NCBI GenBank assembly: GCA_002311865.1
Contig: DBZV01000094.1
Span: forward strand, 1-5,807
Length of the DNA: 5,807 nt
Source of the DNA: Dehalococcoidia bacterium UBA1151
GTDB taxonomy: Bacteria > Chloroflexota > Dehalococcoidia > Lucifugimonadales > Lucifugimonadaceae
Direction: 5' to 3'
This document shows, one piece after another, positions 5,677 through 5,807 of the stretch (position 1 is the first letter of the stretch; every line of letters begins with the position of its first letter). Below the pieces are notes generated by a model. It searched no databases, was not told where the DNA came from, and saw only the letters and a list, made by a program, of their open reading frames with translations. The translations under genes and the position numbers were made by a program.

Positions 5677-5807
5677 AAAATCTGGCCCCCCCGCCCGGCG
5701 CGGGTCTACCCGTATACATCACCTGGTAGGACTTGCCATCCCGATCGATCACGCTCCTGGACCGGCGCCACGCAGTGTGCAACACGGACTCAGCGATGGG
5801 CGCGAGG
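5657..5807 (-). CDS. DUF2851 protein, N-terminal fragment (cut by the window edge)
   Basis: From the right edge inward this frame reads LAPIAESVLHTAW, then SVIDRDGKSYQVMYTGRPAPGGG, the segment that precedes GPDF in the family. It then passes the G7 tract at 5686-5692, becomes non-homologous (ARFCGRGRH) and stops at TGA 5657-5659. No start codon is inside the window. Confidence 0.55.
   Translation of the reverse strand, partial: LAPIAESVLHTAWRRSRSVIDRDGKSYQVMYTGRPAPGGGARFCGRGRH

Larger units (their letters stand above)
4640..5807 (-). pseudogene. DUF2851 family protein gene, broken into three frames and 5'-partial
   Basis: Joining three minus-strand frames gives about 389 codons of a continuous DUF2851-like protein, whose usual length is about 400-450 residues; the start lies beyond the right edge. 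The order is: ESVLHTAW, then DRDGKSYQVMYTGRP (N-terminal frame); GPDFVDAVV, GNIEIHV, GWYSHGHDQDPGYN and FHV (middle frame); GYSKK at the junction; then NWKPFRQLATRVPW, GRPDNSP, IGKSRAADIAINAILP, FPKSSENSITREM and RQQQGLIYLYR (C-terminal frame). The frame changes fall at a G7 tract (5686-5692, plus-strand C7), where removing one base restores the frame, and at an A8 tract (5289-5296, plus-strand T8), where adding one or removing two bases restores it. The family has no known function that I can state. Homopolymer sequencing error is the likeliest cause, so the real gene may be intact; a true pseudogene or slippage are alternatives. The assignment rests on motif recall without a profile search. 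Confidence 0.75.

Noticed and set aside
5289..5692. Phase-variable contingency locus based on the G7 and A8 tracts
   Set aside because: Both tracts would have to be on at once, the family is not known as a surface or modification protein, and the left-edge gene shows a similar homopolymer break, so artefact is simpler.

Overview
The window (5807 bp, GC-rich) carries five protein-coding loci and no RNA gene, insertion sequence or CRISPR array that I can see. The mix is an acid-sugar-type enolase-superfamily enzyme next to a CaiB/BaiF CoA-transferase, an animal/plant-type class I aldolase, a class I fructose-1,6-bisphosphatase and a DUF2851 protein. It suggests an environmental bacterium. A marine Chloroflexota (SAR202/Dehalococcoidia-like) is my best guess, because those genomes are known for many enolase-superfamily and CaiB-type paralogues and commonly carry DUF2851. 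This is inference from gene content; no 16S or other marker is present.

Layout, left to right. Positions 7-1107 (minus) hold the enolase-superfamily gene. Positions 1111-2325 (minus) hold the CoA-transferase, which lies upstream of it in the same operon with only 3 bases between stop and start. After a 114-base gap, 2440-3477 (minus) is fbp. A 146-base intergenic region (3478-3623) separates fbp from the divergent class I aldolase gene at 3624-4637 (plus). From 4640 to the right edge, on the minus strand and convergent with the aldolase gene (2-base gap), lies a DUF2851 gene broken into three reading frames and cut at its 5' end by the window edge.

Functionally, fbp and the aldolase gene form a central-carbon pair: the aldolase interconverts two triose phosphates and fructose-1,6-bisphosphate, and FBPase hydrolyses the latter to fructose-6-phosphate, the committed gluconeogenic step. 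The CoA-transferase and enolase-family enzyme look like a small catabolic module for organic acids, with unknown substrates.

The most notable signal is in reading-frame integrity. The DUF2851 gene needs two single-base corrections, at a G7 and an A8 tract (minus-strand sense), to give a continuous family-like protein. The enolase-family gene stops just before its expected C-terminal tail, at a C4 tract at the left edge. The three internal genes are intact with all key catalytic residues. Homopolymer sequencing error is the simplest explanation; gene decay, or slippage at the A8 tract, are alternatives. I found no convincing new biological system.
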